Counted from the first letter of the stretch, positions 1 through 11,993 are shown. The stretch: DNA of 64,000 nt from a bacterium (GCA_009772925.1 WOUQ01000006.1:62001-126000), one strand, 5' to 3'. A program made the numbers and translations. The notes: generated by a model not told the origin, from the letters alone.

Positions 1-527
1 GCCAGGATCACGGTCGGGTAGGTGCCATCCCCGCTTGCGCGCAATATGTAGTAACCATAGACCGGCGCCAGGCTGGCCGCCACCAGCGCCGACAGCGAGG
101 AGACACGGGTGACGGCGAACACCGCGAGCCAGGTCGCCAACACCAGGCCGCCCAGGCCGGCATCCAGGGCCAGCAGCACGCCCAGCGCGGTGGCCACGCC
201 CTTGCCGCCGCGGAAACCGTGGAACACCGGGAACAGATGGCCGATGAAGGCGGCGAGGGCGGCCAGATAGGGGGTCGGCGCTGGCAGGCCGTAGTGCGCG
301 GTGGCCCACTGCGCCAGCAGCACGGCGCAGTAACCTTTCAAGGCGTCGCCGAACAGGGTGAGGGCGGCGGCGGACTTCCTGCCGGTGCGCAGCATGTTGG
401 TGGCGCCCGGATTGCCGGAGCCATGGCTGCGCGGGTCGGGCAGACCGTAGATGCGGGCGACCAGGATGGCGAAGGAAATCGAGCCCAACAGGTAGGCGGC
501 GAGCAATGTCAGAGCGGTGGCGAGCAT
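1..527 (-). CDS. plsY: Glycerol-3-phosphate acyltransferase PlsY (3' end cut by window edge)
   Basis: Inner-membrane enzyme that moves an acyl group from acyl-phosphate to glycerol-3-phosphate, the first acylation step of phospholipid synthesis. Translating the minus strand from the ATG at 527 gives an N-terminal membrane helix (LLAAYLLGSISFAIL), then the family signatures HGSGNPGATNMLR and FRGGKGVATALG, with GDALKG between them. These are the three conserved loops of the PlsY family. About 175 residues are visible and the frame stays open to base 1, so the C-terminus lies outside the window. It is divergent from folB, with starts about 60 bases apart, a common arrangement in proteobacteria. 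Confidence 0.93.
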   Translation of the reverse strand, partial: MLATALTLLAAYLLGSISFAILVARIYGLPDPRSHGSGNPGATNMLRTGRKSAAALTLFGDALKGYCAVLLAQWATAHYGLPAPTPYLAALAAFIGHLFPVFHGFRGGKGVATALGVLLALDAGLGGLVLATWLAVFAVTRVSSLSALVAASLAPVYGYYILRASGDGTYPTVIL

Positions 528-545
528 GAGTGAGGAGTGTTTGCG

Positions 546-551
546 TACAAT
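546..551 (+). promoter_or_regulatory. Possible -10 element for folB
   Basis: TACAAT lies 36 bases upstream of the folB ATG and matches the sigma-70 -10 consensus at five of six positions. No convincing -35 is found at 16-18 bases, so this is a weak call. Confidence 0.3.
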
Positions 552-586
552 CGCGGCCTTTTCAGCGGTCGGTCGAACGGATTGCG

Positions 587-943
587 ATGGATATCTTGTT
601 TCTGCGGGACTTCCGCCTGGAGATGATTATCGGGCTGTACGAGTGGGAGCGCAAAGCGCCACAGCCGGTCATGATCGATCTGGAGATCGGCCTCTATGAC
701 CACAAGGCCGGGCATACCGACAACGTCGCCGATACCATCGACTACGGCCAGGTGGCGGCGCGCATCCGGGAGGTGGTGGGCGGACGCGAGATTCGGCTGG
801 TGGAAACCCTGGGCGAACTCATCGCCGATATCGTGCGCAACGAATTCGGCGCGCCCTGGGTGCGCGTGGCCGTGCGCAAGCTGGCCATCCTGCGCGGCGT
901 CAAGGAACTCGGCATCGTCGTCGAGCGCGGTTCGCGGCTTTGA
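587..943 (+). CDS. folB: Dihydroneopterin aldolase FolB
   Basis: Folate-pathway enzyme that converts 7,8-dihydroneopterin to 6-hydroxymethyl-dihydropterin and glycolaldehyde in the cytoplasm. The 118-residue product starts MDILFLRDFRLEMIIGLYEWE, typical of FolB (substrate-facing loop IGLYEWER), and continues through TIDYGQV and LVETLGELIADIV to a Lys-rich C-terminal strand. I use the ATG at 587; the upstream ATG at 530 in the same frame would add 19 unconserved residues. It ends one base before the end of the convergent methyltransferase gene. The next pathway enzyme, FolK, is encoded at 53831-54340. Confidence 0.93.
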   Translation: MDILFLRDFRLEMIIGLYEWERKAPQPVMIDLEIGLYDHKAGHTDNVADTIDYGQVAARIREVVGGREIRLVETLGELIADIVRNEFGAPWVRVAVRKLAILRGVKELGIVVERGSRL

Positions 944-1588
944 TCAGCCGGCGCGTCGCGCCAGCATCAGGAACACCGGGTAGGCCCTGGCGCCCTGTTC
1001 CGTTTCCTTGACGATTTCGAACACCGTTTCGAAGAGGGGCCGCGCAAAGCCTACCCGGGTGGTTTTATCCGCCAACAGCTCGCGCCCGAAGCCGTGATGC
1101 ACCTCCACCTCGATGCCGTGGAAGCTGCCGTCCTCCTTGTCCAGGTCGGCGATGCACAGCCAGCCACCGGGGTTGAGCAGGGTGTGGAAGGTCTTCAGGA
1201 TGGCCTCCGTATCTGGAATGTGGTGCAGCGTCATCGACGAGTAGATCAGGTCATAGCGCTCGTCCGGCAATGGGTCGGCGGTGAGATCGGCCTGCCGCGT
1301 GACCATGTTGGCGACACCCTGGGCCGCGATTTTCTCCTCCGCCACCGCCAGCATGCCGGCCGAGGTGTCCTTCAGGGTGATGTGGCCCAACTCGTCCTTG
1401 AGCGGGAAGCTCAGCAGGCCGGAGCCGCTGCCGTAGTCGAGGGCGGCCATGGACCTGGAAAGCGGCACGGCGGCGCGGATGCCCGCCGCGATTTTTTCGG
1501 CCCGTTCCCGGAATACCGGATTTTCGTCCCACTGACGCGCCTTGCTGTCGAAATGGGCGGCGTTGAGAACGACTTTGTCCACGCTCAC
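944..1588 (-). CDS. Class I SAM-dependent methyltransferase
   Basis: A 214-residue Rossmann-fold methyltransferase of unknown substrate. Motif I is [15 protein letters not shown] (about residues 48-62), followed by the acidic end of strand 2 (LKDTSAGML), motif II-like [13 protein letters not shown] and post-motif GGWLCIADL. This resembles the UbiE/COQ5-like Methyltransf_11/12 families. The start is GTG at 1588, overlapping the TGA of the ATPase gene upstream (GTGA), so the two are translationally coupled. It converges on folB. Nothing in the sequence or context fixes the substrate. Confidence 0.8.
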   Translation of the reverse strand: MSVDKVVLNAAHFDSKARQWDENPVFRERAEKIAAGIRAAVPLSRSMAALDYGSGSGLLSFPLKDELGHITLKDTSAGMLAVAEEKIAAQGVANMVTRQADLTADPLPDERYDLIYSSMTLHHIPDTEAILKTFHTLLNPGGWLCIADLDKEDGSFHGIEVEVHHGFGRELLADKTTRVGFARPLFETVFEIVKETEQGARAYPVFLMLARRAG

Positions 1589-3093
1589 CGACGCCCACCC
1601 AGCAGCGAGCCGAGCACACCGCGGATGATGGCCCGGCCCACCTGGCTGCCGACCGAACGCGCCGCGCTCTTGGCCAGGGCTTCGACCACGCCTTCCCGGC
1701 GCCGGCCGCCGGCGCCGGCAGCGCCGCCCAGCAGGTCGCCGAGCACGCCGCCCAGTCCACCGCCACCGGCCGGAGCCTGGGCTTCCGCCTTGCGCGCGGC
1801 GGTTTCTGCCTGGGCCTGCTCGGCGCGGGCCTTGAGCACCTCGTAGGCCGACTCGCGATCGATGACTTTCTCGTAGACCCCGGCCACCAGCGAGGACTGC
1901 ATGATCTGCTGGCGCCGGTTGGCGTCGATGGGCCCGATCTGGCCACGCGGCGGCACCACGAAGGCGCGCTCGACGATGCCGGGGCGGCCTTTCTCGTCCA
2001 GGCAGGAGACCAGGGCTTCGCCGACGCCCAGTTCGGTGATGGCCGCCTCCTCGTCGAGGTTGGCGTTGTCGCGCATGGTTTGCGCGGCCGCGCGCACTGC
2101 CTTCTGATCGCGCGCCGAGAAGGCGCGCAGGGCATGCTGCACGCGGTTGCCGAGTTGGCCCAGCACCTTGTCCGGCACGTCGGCCGGGTTCTGCGTGACG
2201 AAGTAGACCCCCACGCCCTTGGAGCGGATCAGGCGCACCACCTGCTCGATCTTGTCCACCAGGGCGTCGGGCGCGTCGGCGAACAGCAGATGGGCCTCGT
2301 CGAAGAAGAACACCAGCTTGGGCTTGTCCAGGTCGCCCGCCTCCGGCAGGTTCTCGTAGAGTTCCGAGAGCAGCCAGAGCAGCAGGGTGGCGTACATCTT
2401 GGGGGACTGCATGAGCTTGTCGGCGGCCAGGATGTTGATGACGCCCTTGCCGCGGTCGGTCTGCATCAGGTCGGCGATGTCGAGCATGGGCTCGCCGAAG
2501 ATCCTCTCGCCACCCTGGCTTTCCAGGGCCAGCAGGCCGCGCTGGATGGCGCCGACGCTGGCGGCCGAGATGTTGCCGTACTCGGTGGTGAACTGCTTGG
2601 CGTTATCGCCGACGAACTGCAGCATCGCGCGCAGATCCTTCAGGTCCAGCAGCAGCAGGCCGGCGTCGTCGGCCACCTTGAACACCAGGTTGAGCACCCC
2701 CGCCTGGGTTTCGTTGAGTTCCAGCATGCGGGCGAGCAGCAGGGGCCCCATGTCGGACACGTTGGCGCGCACCGGGTGACCCAGTTCGCCGAAGGCATCC
2801 CAGAAGGTGACCGGGAAGCCCTGGTAGGCGTGGTCCGTCAGGCCGAGTTTCTCGACACGCTCGGCGACTTTGGCATTGCCGCCGCCGGCTTGGGAAATAC
2901 CGGAGAGATCGCCCTTCACGTCAGACATGAAGCAGGGCACGCCGATGGCGGAAAACTGTTCCGCCAGGGTTTGCAGGGTCACCGTCTTGCCGGTACCGGT
3001 GGCGCCGGTGATCAGCCCGTGCCGGTTGGCCATCTGTGGCAGCAGATGCAGTTCCATGGTGTCGTTCTTGCCGATGAGCAGGGGCGCGATCAT
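1585..3093 (-). CDS. HerA-like P-loop ATPase, DUF853 family
   Basis: Predicted cytoplasmic AAA-type ATPase of the HerA/FtsK clan. Members are often annotated as YjgR or 'helicase HerA-like'; the role is not well established. The product is 502 residues, with Walker A GATGTGKT at residues 30-37, Walker [14 protein letters not shown] around the middle and an arginine-rich, glycine-rich tail ([15 protein letters not shown]). I chose the ATG at 3093 because GAGGAG sits 6-9 bases upstream. The reading frame stays open much further upstream, but that part is Arg/Pro-rich and looks like GC-driven read-through. It is coupled to the downstream methyltransferase. Confidence 0.85.
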   Translation of the reverse strand: MIAPLLIGKNDTMELHLLPQMANRHGLITGATGTGKTVTLQTLAEQFSAIGVPCFMSDVKGDLSGISQAGGGNAKVAERVEKLGLTDHAYQGFPVTFWDAFGELGHPVRANVSDMGPLLLARMLELNETQAGVLNLVFKVADDAGLLLLDLKDLRAMLQFVGDNAKQFTTEYGNISAASVGAIQRGLLALESQGGERIFGEPMLDIADLMQTDRGKGVINILAADKLMQSPKMYATLLLWLLSELYENLPEAGDLDKPKLVFFFDEAHLLFADAPDALVDKIEQVVRLIRSKGVGVYFVTQNPADVPDKVLGQLGNRVQHALRAFSARDQKAVRAAAQTMRDNANLDEEAAITELGVGEALVSCLDEKGRPGIVERAFVVPPRGQIGPIDANRRQQIMQSSLVAGVYEKVIDRESAYEVLKARAEQAQAETAARKAEAQAPAGGGGLGGVLGDLLGGAAGAGGRRREGVVEALAKSAARSVGSQVGRAIIRGVLGSLLGGRR

Positions 3094-3287
3094 GATGTCT
3101 CCTCGAAAAATTCCGCTCATTCTAGGAGACCGCCGCGCACCGCGACAGTGCGGCGGGGCACAGCACGGGTCGGCCAATGCGGCCGAGTATTCGGTGCCGG
3201 CGGGGCGGGGGAGAGCCGCATGGCTTCTCGCGCCGGTCCGTCGTTTGGTGATAAAACCCGCTTCCACTGCCGCACCGAGGATATGCC

Positions 3288-3419
3288 ATGCGCCGCAACA
3301 TCCTGGTCTACGCCGGAAGCACCCGGCGCGATGCCCTCCGTCGCCGCCTTGCCCGTGCCGCCGCCGGGGCCATGTGGGCGGCGGGCGATAGGCGGGCCAG
3401 GGCGAAACGCCTGGCCTGA
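3288..3419 (+). CDS. Possible small basic protein (43 aa)
   Basis: A short ORF in the 340-base gap between the ATPase start and the hydrolase. It has a good ribosome-binding sequence (GAGG, 7 bases before the ATG). The translation begins [19 protein letters not shown] and is Arg/Ala-rich with no recognisable domain. It may be real or chance; only the start signal supports it. Confidence 0.25.
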   Translation: MRRNILVYAGSTRRDALRRRLARAAAGAMWAAGDRRARAKRLA

Positions 3420-3434
3420 ACGCATGCCGCAACG

Positions 3435-4307
3435 ATGCCCCCGCCGGACACCCGGCTCCCGCGAGCCGTGGGCCGCGCCCTGATGCAAGCCCTGCTGCTG
3501 CTGGGCGTCGGTTATGGCGCCCTGGTTCTGGCCGTATTTCTCGGACAGTCGTCGCTGCTCTACCTGCCTTCCCGCGAACTGCTGGCCTCACCCCGCGACA
3601 TCGGCTTCGATTACGAGGAGGTACGCCCGCAAACCGAGGATGGCGTCACCCTGCACGGCTGGTACGTGCCGGCGCCCGAGCCGCGCGGCACGCTGCTGTT
3701 TCTGCATGGCAACGCCGGCAACATTTCCCACCGCCTGGATTCCTTGCGCATCTTCAACCGCCTGGGCCTGTCGGTGCTGATCATCGATTACCGCGGCTAC
3801 GGCCTCAGCCAGGGCAGTCCGAGCGAGGCGGGCCTGCAACGGGATGCCGCGGCGGCCTGGCGGTATCTCGTGCGCACGCGCGGCGAGGCGCCGCACCGCA
3901 TCGTCCTCTTCGGCCGTTCTCTGGGCGCCTCGCTGGCCGCCTGGCTGGCGGCGCGCGAGCCGGCCGGGGCCTTGATCCTGGAATCCGCCTTCATCTCGGT
4001 GCCCGAGCTGGCCGCGGAGCTCTACGCCTGGCTGCCCGCGCGCCAGCTGGCGCGCCTGCGCCACGACACCCTCGCCGAACTTACGCGGGCACGGCTGCCC
4101 GTGCTGGTGATTCACAGCCCACAGGACGAGATCATTCCCTATAGGCACGGCCTCGCGCTCTACGAGGCGGCACATCCTCCCAAGGACTTTCTGCGATTGC
4201 GCGGCGATCACAACAGCGGTTTCCTGCTCAGTGGAGAGGACTATGTGCGCGGCCTGGAGCGATTTCTCGCCGCGCATCTTCCCGCCCGCGAGGTCGTCCG
4301 GCCCTGA
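3435..4307 (+). CDS. Alpha/beta hydrolase, BEM46/ABHD-like
   Basis: A membrane-anchored serine hydrolase of about 290 residues with unknown substrate. An N-terminal hydrophobic segment ([18 protein letters not shown], about residues 18-35) precedes the hydrolase core. The oxyanion-loop motif LFLHGNAGN, the nucleophile elbow GRSLGAS, a late acid (HSPQDEIIP) and a C-terminal histidine (GDHNSGF) make a complete Ser-Asp-His triad. The closest relatives by architecture are BEM46/Wis2-type hydrolases. The start could instead be the internal Met at 3483, just before the membrane segment. It is followed by yebC in the same direction. Confidence 0.8.
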   Translation: MPPPDTRLPRAVGRALMQALLLLGVGYGALVLAVFLGQSSLLYLPSRELLASPRDIGFDYEEVRPQTEDGVTLHGWYVPAPEPRGTLLFLHGNAGNISHRLDSLRIFNRLGLSVLIIDYRGYGLSQGSPSEAGLQRDAAAAWRYLVRTRGEAPHRIVLFGRSLGASLAAWLAAREPAGALILESAFISVPELAAELYAWLPARQLARLRHDTLAELTRARLPVLVIHSPQDEIIPYRHGLALYEAAHPPKDFLRLRGDHNSGFLLSGEDYVRGLERFLAAHLPAREVVRP

Positions 4308-4387
4308 CGCTCCGACGCAGGCCACATGTAGCCGGCGGCGGTCCCGCCCCGGTGTAAAATCCCAACATTTTTCAGCGGGTAACGAGC

Positions 4388-5116
4388 ATGGCAGGACATA
4401 GCAAATGGGCGAACATCCAGCACCGCAAGGGGCGTCAGGATGAAAAACGCGGCAAGATTTTTTCCCGCTACGCCAAGGAAATCACCGTGGCGGCGAAGAT
4501 GGGCGGCGGCGATCCTAGTTTCAACCCGCGCCTGCGCCTGGCCATCGACAAGGCCAAGGGCGAGAACATGCCGAACGACAACATCGATCGGGCCATCAAG
4601 AAGGGCACCGGCGAGCTGGAAGGCGTGAACTACGAGGAAATCCGTTACGAGGGTTACGGCCCCGGCGGTACCGCCGTGATCGTCGATTGCCTCACCGACA
4701 ACCGTGTGCGTACCGTCGCCGACGTGCGCCACGCCATGTCCAAGCACGGTGGCAACCTGGGCACCGATGGTTGCGTGGCCTTCCAGTTCAAGCACTGCGG
4801 CCAGATCGTCCTGGCGCCCGGCGCGTCCGAGGATCAGGTCATGGAAGTGGCCCTGGAGGCGGGGGCCGAGGACGTGATCGCCAACGACGACGGCTCCATC
4901 GAGGTACTCACCGCGCCCACCGGCGACCTCACCCTGGTCAAGGAGGCCCTGGAAAAGGCCGGTTTCAAGCCCGTGGTCGCGGAAATCACCATGAAGGCCC
5001 TGAACGAGACCGACGTCGGCGGTGACGACGCCGTGAAGTTCCAGAAGATGCTGGACATGCTGGACGACCTGGACGACGTGCAGGACGTCTACACCTCGGC
5101 GATCCTGCCCGAGTGA
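4388..5116 (+). CDS. yebC: YebC/PmpR family regulator
   Basis: A 242-residue member of the YebC/PmpR/TACO1 family, described as DNA-binding regulators and, more recently, as helpers of translation at difficult peptide stretches. The opening [20 protein letters not shown] is the family signature, followed by [16 protein letters not shown] and YEGYGPGG. The length is typical. It sits directly before ruvC, the standard location, with its TGA overlapping the ruvC GTG. Confidence 0.95.
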   Translation: MAGHSKWANIQHRKGRQDEKRGKIFSRYAKEITVAAKMGGGDPSFNPRLRLAIDKAKGENMPNDNIDRAIKKGTGELEGVNYEEIRYEGYGPGGTAVIVDCLTDNRVRTVADVRHAMSKHGGNLGTDGCVAFQFKHCGQIVLAPGASEDQVMEVALEAGAEDVIANDDGSIEVLTAPTGDLTLVKEALEKAGFKPVVAEITMKALNETDVGGDDAVKFQKMLDMLDDLDDVQDVYTSAILPE

Positions 5117-5631
5117 GACTCCTTGGCCTCGACCCCGGCCTGCGCGTTACCGGCTACGGTGTCATCGACAAGGATGGCCAGAAGCTGAGTTACGTGGCGA
5201 GCGGCGTGGTGCGCACGGAAACCGGGGAACTGCCGGCGCGCATCAAGATCATCTTCGACGGCGTGCTGGAGGTGCTGGAGCAGTTCAAGCCCGATGCCGC
5301 CGCCATCGAAAAGGTGTTCGTCAACGTGAATCCCCAATCCACCCTGCTGCTGGGCCAGGCCCGGGGCGCGGCCATCGCGGCGCTGACCGCCGCCGGCCAG
5401 CCGGTGTTCGAATATACGGCCCTGCAGGTCAAGCAGGCGGTGGTGGGCAATGGCCACGCCGACAAGCAGCAGGTCATGCACATGGTGAAGCGCCTGCTCA
5501 ACCTGCCCGCCGAGCCCCGGTCCGATTCCGCCGACGCCCTGGCCTGCGCCATCTGCCATGCGCACGGTGGCATGGGCCTGGGCGGGCTGACCACCGCCAC
5601 CCGCCGCCGGCGGGCCGGGAGAATGCTGTGA
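5113..5631 (+). CDS. ruvC: Holliday junction endonuclease RuvC
   Basis: Resolves Holliday junctions by paired symmetric cuts, acting with RuvAB. The 172-residue product has all four catalytic acids in the usual places: D7 (GLDPG), E66 (AAIEKVF), and D138 and D141 (SDSADALA). The start is GTG at 5113, overlapping the yebC stop (GTGA). Its own stop overlaps the GTG of the following prenyltransferase gene. This puts a membrane-enzyme gene between ruvC and ruvA. Confidence 0.96.
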   Translation: MRLLGLDPGLRVTGYGVIDKDGQKLSYVASGVVRTETGELPARIKIIFDGVLEVLEQFKPDAAAIEKVFVNVNPQSTLLLGQARGAAIAALTAAGQPVFEYTALQVKQAVVGNGHADKQQVMHMVKRLLNLPAEPRSDSADALACAICHAHGGMGLGGLTTATRRRRAGRML

Positions 5632-6581
5632 GCAAGACCGCCGCCACCCCCCTCGAACCCACCCGGGACAGGCTGTCCAACCCGGTCCTGCGCTACCTGC
5701 TGGCGACCCGGCCGGCCTTTCTCAGCATCGCTCTGGCCGGCTGCCTGCTGGGCTTCGCCACCGCCCTGGATGCCGCCTTTTCCTGGCCCCTGGCCCTGCT
5801 CAGCGTGCTGCTGGCGGTGGCGACCCAGGCCGGCGTCAACGTCTTCAACGACTACTACGATCACCTCAACGGTACCGACGTGGTCAACGTGGATCGGCTG
5901 TTTCCCTTCACCGGCGGTTCCCGCTTCATCCAGAACGCGGTCATGTCGCCGCGCCAGATGCTGGCCTGGGCGCTGGCGCTGTTCGGCGGCGTCATCGCCG
6001 GCGGGCTGTGGCTCATCGAGACGCGGGGCGCCGGCTTGTTCTGGATCGGCCTGGCCGGCCTGCTCATCGGCTGGGCCTATTCGGCGCCACCGCTCAAGCT
6101 CAACAGCCGCGGCCTGGGGGAAGTCTGCGTGGCGGCGGGTTTCCTGCTCATCGTCGCCGGCGCCGATTTCGTCCAGCGCGGCGCCCCGTCCGCCAAGCCC
6201 TGGCTGCTGGGCCTGCCTTATGCCCTGCTGGTGACCAACATCCTCTATATCAACCAGTTCCCCGACCGGGCGGCGGACATCCAGGCCGGCAAGCGCCACT
6301 GGGTGGCGCGCCTGGAACCCGCCGTCGCGGCGCGCGGCTACTGGCTCATCCTGTTGCTAGCCGCCACGTCCCTGGCCGGCCTGGTGGCCACCGGCTGGCT
6401 GCCCACCCTGGCGTTGCTGTCCCTGCTGGCGGTCTTGCCCGCGCTGAAAGCGGGCCGCATCCTGTCCGCGCATGCCCACGAGCCGCCCAAACTGTTGCCC
6501 GCCCTGCAGCTGACCATCGGCGCCGCCCATCTGCAACCCGTGATCCTGGCCGCCGTGCTGGCCTGGGGAGCCTGGGCGTGA
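5628..6581 (+). CDS. UbiA-superfamily prenyltransferase (MenA-like)
   Basis: Integral membrane prenyltransferase, 317 residues, with about eight or nine hydrophobic segments. The first Asp-rich motif is [14 protein letters not shown] at residues 71-84, the second is [15 protein letters not shown], and [15 protein letters not shown] lies between them. The NDYYD form is typical of MenA-type (dihydroxynaphthoate) enzymes rather than UbiA, so a role in quinone synthesis is plausible but not proven. It starts with GTG overlapping the ruvC stop and ends overlapping the ruvA GTG, so it is co-translated within the ruv operon. Confidence 0.85.
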   Translation: MSKTAATPLEPTRDRLSNPVLRYLLATRPAFLSIALAGCLLGFATALDAAFSWPLALLSVLLAVATQAGVNVFNDYYDHLNGTDVVNVDRLFPFTGGSRFIQNAVMSPRQMLAWALALFGGVIAGGLWLIETRGAGLFWIGLAGLLIGWAYSAPPLKLNSRGLGEVCVAAGFLLIVAGADFVQRGAPSAKPWLLGLPYALLVTNILYINQFPDRAADIQAGKRHWVARLEPAVAARGYWLILLLAATSLAGLVATGWLPTLALLSLLAVLPALKAGRILSAHAHEPPKLLPALQLTIGAAHLQPVILAAVLAWGAWA

Positions 6582-7162
6582 TCGGGCGGCTCACCGGCAT
6601 CCTGCTGGAAAAGCAGCCGCCCCAGGTGCTGCTGGACGTGGCCGGCGTCGGCTACGAAGTGGACGTGCCCATGAGCAGCTTTTACAACCTGCCCGCCAGC
6701 GGCGAGCGGGTCAGCCTGTTCACCCATTTCGTGGTGCGCGAGGATGCCCAGCAGTTGTTCGGCTTCCTCACCCACAAGGAGCGCGAGGCCTTCCGCGCCC
6801 TCATCCGCATTTCCGGGGTCGGCCCCAAGCTGGCCCTGGCGGTGCTCTCCGGCTTGTCCGTGGACGACCTGGCCCAGTGCGTGGTGATGCAGGACGCCGG
6901 CCGGCTGACCCGGGTGCCGGGCATCGGCAAGAAGACGGCGGAGCGGTTGCTGCTGGAACTCAAGGGCAAGCTGGCGGATGCCCTGCCGACCGGGCCGGGG
7001 GGGGCGCCCACCGCTGCCGGGGTCGCGGCCGACGCCCTCAACGCCTTGCTGGCCCTGGGCTACTCCGACAAGGAGGCCGTGCCCGCGATCAAGCAGTTGC
7101 CCGAGGATCTGAGCCTGGAGGAATCCATCCGCCAGGCCCTGAAACTGCTGGCGAAGAAATAG
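6578..7162 (+). CDS. ruvA: Holliday junction branch-migration protein RuvA
   Basis: DNA-binding subunit that tetramerises on Holliday junctions and loads RuvB. The 194-residue product has the OB-fold domain starting [15 protein letters not shown], two helix-hairpin-helix motifs ([13 protein letters not shown] near residue 75 and [13 protein letters not shown] near residue 110), and the C-terminal RuvB-contacting domain ([13 protein letters not shown]). I place the start at GTG 6578, which overlaps the upstream stop; the longer frame reaching back to 6008 is a shadow. Confidence 0.95.
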   Translation: MIGRLTGILLEKQPPQVLLDVAGVGYEVDVPMSSFYNLPASGERVSLFTHFVVREDAQQLFGFLTHKEREAFRALIRISGVGPKLALAVLSGLSVDDLAQCVVMQDAGRLTRVPGIGKKTAERLLLELKGKLADALPTGPGGAPTAAGVAADALNALLALGYSDKEAVPAIKQLPEDLSLEESIRQALKLLAKK

Positions 7163-7178
7163 AGGGAGCTGAAGCGCC

Positions 7179-8207
<1,029 letters not shown>

Positions 8208-8271
8208 TTCGACCCAGGTGGGCCAACCCGGTTGGTCGTCGATAGCCTTCGCGCTGCCGACATTTGCGGAC

Positions 8272-8696
8272 ATGAGCGAGACTCCGACCCCCACCCCGAC
8301 CTTTGCCTGGCCGGTGCGCGTCTACTGGGAAGACACCGACGCCGGTGGCGTGGTGTATTACGCGAACTACCTGAAGTTCCTCGAACGCGCCCGCACCGAA
8401 TGGCTCTCCGCTCTGGGCCTCGAGCAGGACAGGCTGGCGGAGGAGGCGGGGGTGGTGTTCGTGGTGCGCCGGGTGGAGGCGGACTATCTGCGACCGGCCC
8501 GCTTCAACGACCGGCTGCAAGTGGAATGCCGCCTGACGGCGCTCAATCGCGCCAGTCTGGAAATGGCCCAGCGCGTCACGCGCGATGACGAAATCCTGCT
8601 GGAGGCGGTGGTGCGCGTGGCCTGCGTCGAGCGGGTGACATTCCGGCCGGCTAGAATCCCGGCATTCGTGACTCTCGCCTTCGGGAAACTCCGCTG

Positions 8697-8697
<1 letters not shown>
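8272..8697 (+). CDS. ybgC: Tol-Pal-associated acyl-CoA thioesterase YbgC
   Basis: Hot-dog fold thioesterase that opens the tol-pal operon. The core reads [21 protein letters not shown] with the catalytic Asp in the DTDAGG motif, and then [11 protein letters not shown] use the ATG at 8272 ([11 protein letters not shown]); upstream in-frame codons lack conservation. The TGA shares a base with the tolQ ATG (TGATG), so translation is coupled. Confidence 0.93.
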
Positions 8698-9373
<676 letters not shown>

Positions 9374-9377
<4 letters not shown>

Positions 9378-9793
9378 TCCCGCGTCGCTCGCGCCGGGCG
9401 GTCAGTCAGATCAACGTCGTGCCGTACATCGACGTGATGCTGGTGCTGCTGGTGATCTTCATGGTCACCGCGCCCTTCATCAGTCCGACCCAGGTCGAAT
9501 TGCCCAGCGTCGGCAAGAGCACCCCCGCCCCCGTCGCGCCCCTGGAGGTGGTAGTGCGCGCCGACGGCAGCCTGCTGCTGCGTGATCGTGGCGCCAACGA
9601 AGTCGGCGAAACGGTATCGGGCGCGGGCCTGGAGGCCGCCGTGCGCGCCCGCGCGCAAGCGCAACCGGGGCAGCCCGTGGTGATTTCCGCCGACCGCAAC
9701 GTGCAATATGAACGCGTCATGCAGGTGATGGATACCCTGCAAACCCTGGGTGTTGCGCGCGTCGGCCTTCTGGTGAAGCCTGCCCAGCCGTGA
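9374..9793 (+). CDS. tolR: Tol-Pal system protein TolR
   Basis: ExbD/TolR-family partner of TolQ, 139 residues. One membrane helix (residues about 17-37, [20 protein letters not shown]) carries the proton-path aspartate D20. A periplasmic domain follows, ending [14 protein letters not shown]. It overlaps tolQ and tolA by four bases on each side. Confidence 0.95.
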
Positions 9794-10668
9794 CCGACGC
9801 CGGCCGCTTCCAGCACGTTTCCTCGGGTGGTCTGTCGTTGCTGGTGCACGGGCTGTTCCTGCTGGGCCTGATCTTCAGCGTGTCCTGGAACAACCCACCG
9901 CTGATTCCGGTGCAGGCCGATCTGTGGGCGGAATTGCCGGAACCGCCGCCTGCCGCGCCCATCCTCGATCCGCCGCCAGCGCCCGAGCCCCTGCCTGCGC
10001 CGGAACCGCCGCCGCCGGTACAGGCTGCGCCTGAGCAGGTCGATATCGCCCTGGAGAAAGCCGAGCGGAAGAAGCGCGAGGAGGCACGCCGGCTGGAGGA
10101 AGCGCGTTTGCGCGAGGAACGCCAGGCCGAGCTGAAACGCCAGGAGGAACTGCGGCAGCAGGAAGAATTGAAGCGTCAGGAGGAAACCCGGAAACAGGAA
10201 GAGCTGCGTCGCCAGCAGGACAGGGAACGCCAGGAAAAGGAAAAACGGGAGCAGGCCCGCAGGCAGGTGGAACAGGACCTCGCCCGGCAGATGCGGGAGG
10301 ATCTGGAGGCCGAACGGGCCCAGTTGAACGCCCTGCAGGAGCGTTCCCGCGCCAGCCGGCATGCGCGTGTGGTCGACGATTTCAAGCTCCGCATCCAGAG
10401 CAAGATCCAGGCCTACGTGCGCCTGCCGCACAGGCTGACCGGCAATCCCGAGGCGGTGTTCGAGGTCAGCCTGCTGCCCAATGGCGAGGTGGTCCGCGCG
10501 GTCCTGGTGAAAAGCAGCGGCCAGCCGGCCTACGACACCGAGGTGGAACGCGCCATCCTGAAGGCCTCCCCCCTGCCGTTGCCGCCCGAGCGCGAGGCCG
10601 CACAGGTGTTCCGTGAGGGGCTGATCCTCAAATTCCGACCCTCCGCCGAGGCGGGCGGGGGCGCCTGA
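9790..10668 (+). CDS. tolA: Tol-Pal system protein TolA
   Basis: Periplasm-spanning link between the TolQR motor and Pal/TolB. The 292-residue product has an N-terminal membrane helix (GGLSLLVHGLFLLGLIFSV), a Pro-rich stretch (PEPPPAAPILDPPPAPEP), a long Glu/Arg/Gln helical region (about residues 85-190) and a compact C-terminal domain (YVRLPHRLTGNPEAVFEVSL). The start is GTG at 9790, overlapping tolR. The helical part is low-complexity and shorter than in Escherichia coli. Confidence 0.93.
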   Translation: MTDAGRFQHVSSGGLSLLVHGLFLLGLIFSVSWNNPPLIPVQADLWAELPEPPPAAPILDPPPAPEPLPAPEPPPPVQAAPEQVDIALEKAERKKREEARRLEEARLREERQAELKRQEELRQQEELKRQEETRKQEELRRQQDRERQEKEKREQARRQVEQDLARQMREDLEAERAQLNALQERSRASRHARVVDDFKLRIQSKIQAYVRLPHRLTGNPEAVFEVSLLPNGEVVRAVLVKSSGQPAYDTEVERAILKASPLPLPPEREAAQVFREGLILKFRPSAEAGGGA

Positions 10669-10709
10669 ACAAAGCTGATAAACTGTCCGCGAGCCGATTT
10701 GAACCGACC

Positions 10710-11966
10710 ATGATGCATCGACTGCTTCTCGTAGTGCTGCTGGCCCTGGCCAGCCCCCTGTGCATGGCCGCCATGACCATCGAGATCGTGGGCGGCGCCC
10801 TCAACCGTGTTCCGGTGGCGATCCTGCCTTTCTCCCTGAGCGCCCCGGGCGCGACGGACCCGGCCGTGGTGGTGTCCGGCGACCTCGGCCGCAGCGGATA
10901 TTTCCGGCTGGTGGACTCCCAGGGCGTGGTCTCCCCGGCCTCGCCGCAGGGGCTCTCCCTGCCGACCTGGAAGTCGCGCGGGGCCGACGCGGTCCTCATG
11001 GGCCAGGCCCTGCCAGCTGCCAACGGCCGCATCGAGGTGCGCTTCTGGTTGTTTGATGCGGTGCGGCAAAGCCAACTCGCCGCCCTGTCCTACACCACCA
11101 CTCCGGCCGGCCTGCGCGGCGTGGCGCATCGCATCGCCGACGTGGTGCACGAGAAGCTGCTGGGTGAACCGGGCAGCTATTCGGGCCGCATCGCCTACAT
11201 CCTCAAGCGGCCCGGCCGCTACGAACTGCAGGTCGCCGACGCCGACAGCGAGAACGCCATCACCGTGGCGTCCTCGCCCGAACCCCTCATCTCTCCCGCC
11301 TGGTCGCCGGATGGCAGCAAGCTGGCCTACGTGTCCTTCGAGGACAAGAAGCCGGTGGTCTACGTGCAACATCTGGCCGATGGCGGCCGTCGCGCGGTGG
11401 CCCGCTTTCGTGGGTCCAATTCGGCGCCGGCTTGGTTTCCGGACGGCAGGCGTCTGGCCGTCACCCTGTCCAAGGATGAAACTTCGCAGATCTATTTCAT
11501 GAATCCGGATACCGGCGAACTCACCCGTTTTTCCCGAGGCGGCGCCCTGGATACCGAACCGGTGTTCAGTCCGAACGGGCGCTGGATGTATTTCACTTCC
11601 GACCGCGGCGGTTCGCCGCAGATCTACCGGGCCGAGTTGCCCGGCGGGCAGGTGAGCCGCGTCACCTTCGAAGGCGGGTACAATGTTTCCCCGGCGCTGT
11701 CCCCGGATGGCAACAACCTGGCTTTCGTGCATCGCCGCAATGGCAAATTCCAGATCGCCGTGATGGACCTGAACACCCGCCAGATGCAGGTGTTGACCGA
11801 TACCGCCCTGGACGAGTCGCCCAGTTTCACCAGCAACGGACGCATGATCCTCTACGCCACGCTGGTCAACGGCCGCGGGGTACTGGCCACCGTCAGCGTC
11901 GACGGCGCCGTGAGGCAGCGTCTGTCGCAAAGCGGTGACCTGCGCGAGCCGGTCTGGGGGCCTTGA
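10710..11966 (+). CDS. tolB: Tol-Pal system periplasmic protein TolB
   Basis: Periplasmic beta-propeller protein that cycles between Pal and TolA. The product is 418 residues with a Sec signal peptide (LLLVVLLALASPLCMAA), an N-terminal domain (ILPFSLSAPG; SGDLGRSGYFRLVD) and repeated propeller blades with SPAWSPDGSKLAYVS, EPVFSPNGRWMYFTSDR and SPALSPDGNNLAFVH. It follows tolA after 41 bases. Confidence 0.96.
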   Translation: MMHRLLLVVLLALASPLCMAAMTIEIVGGALNRVPVAILPFSLSAPGATDPAVVVSGDLGRSGYFRLVDSQGVVSPASPQGLSLPTWKSRGADAVLMGQALPAANGRIEVRFWLFDAVRQSQLAALSYTTTPAGLRGVAHRIADVVHEKLLGEPGSYSGRIAYILKRPGRYELQVADADSENAITVASSPEPLISPAWSPDGSKLAYVSFEDKKPVVYVQHLADGGRRAVARFRGSNSAPAWFPDGRRLAVTLSKDETSQIYFMNPDTGELTRFSRGGALDTEPVFSPNGRWMYFTSDRGGSPQIYRAELPGGQVSRVTFEGGYNVSPALSPDGNNLAFVHRRNGKFQIAVMDLNTRQMQVLTDTALDESPSFTSNGRMILYATLVNGRGVLATVSVDGAVRQRLSQSGDLREPVWGP

Positions 11967-11993
11967 ATGGGATTTGAACGATAAGGAGCTGTC

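Noticed and set aside
3094-3591. N-terminal extension of the HerA-like ATPase up to 3591
   Set aside because: A strong ribosome-binding sequence sits just before 3093, and the upstream translation is Arg/Pro/Gly-rich with no conservation.
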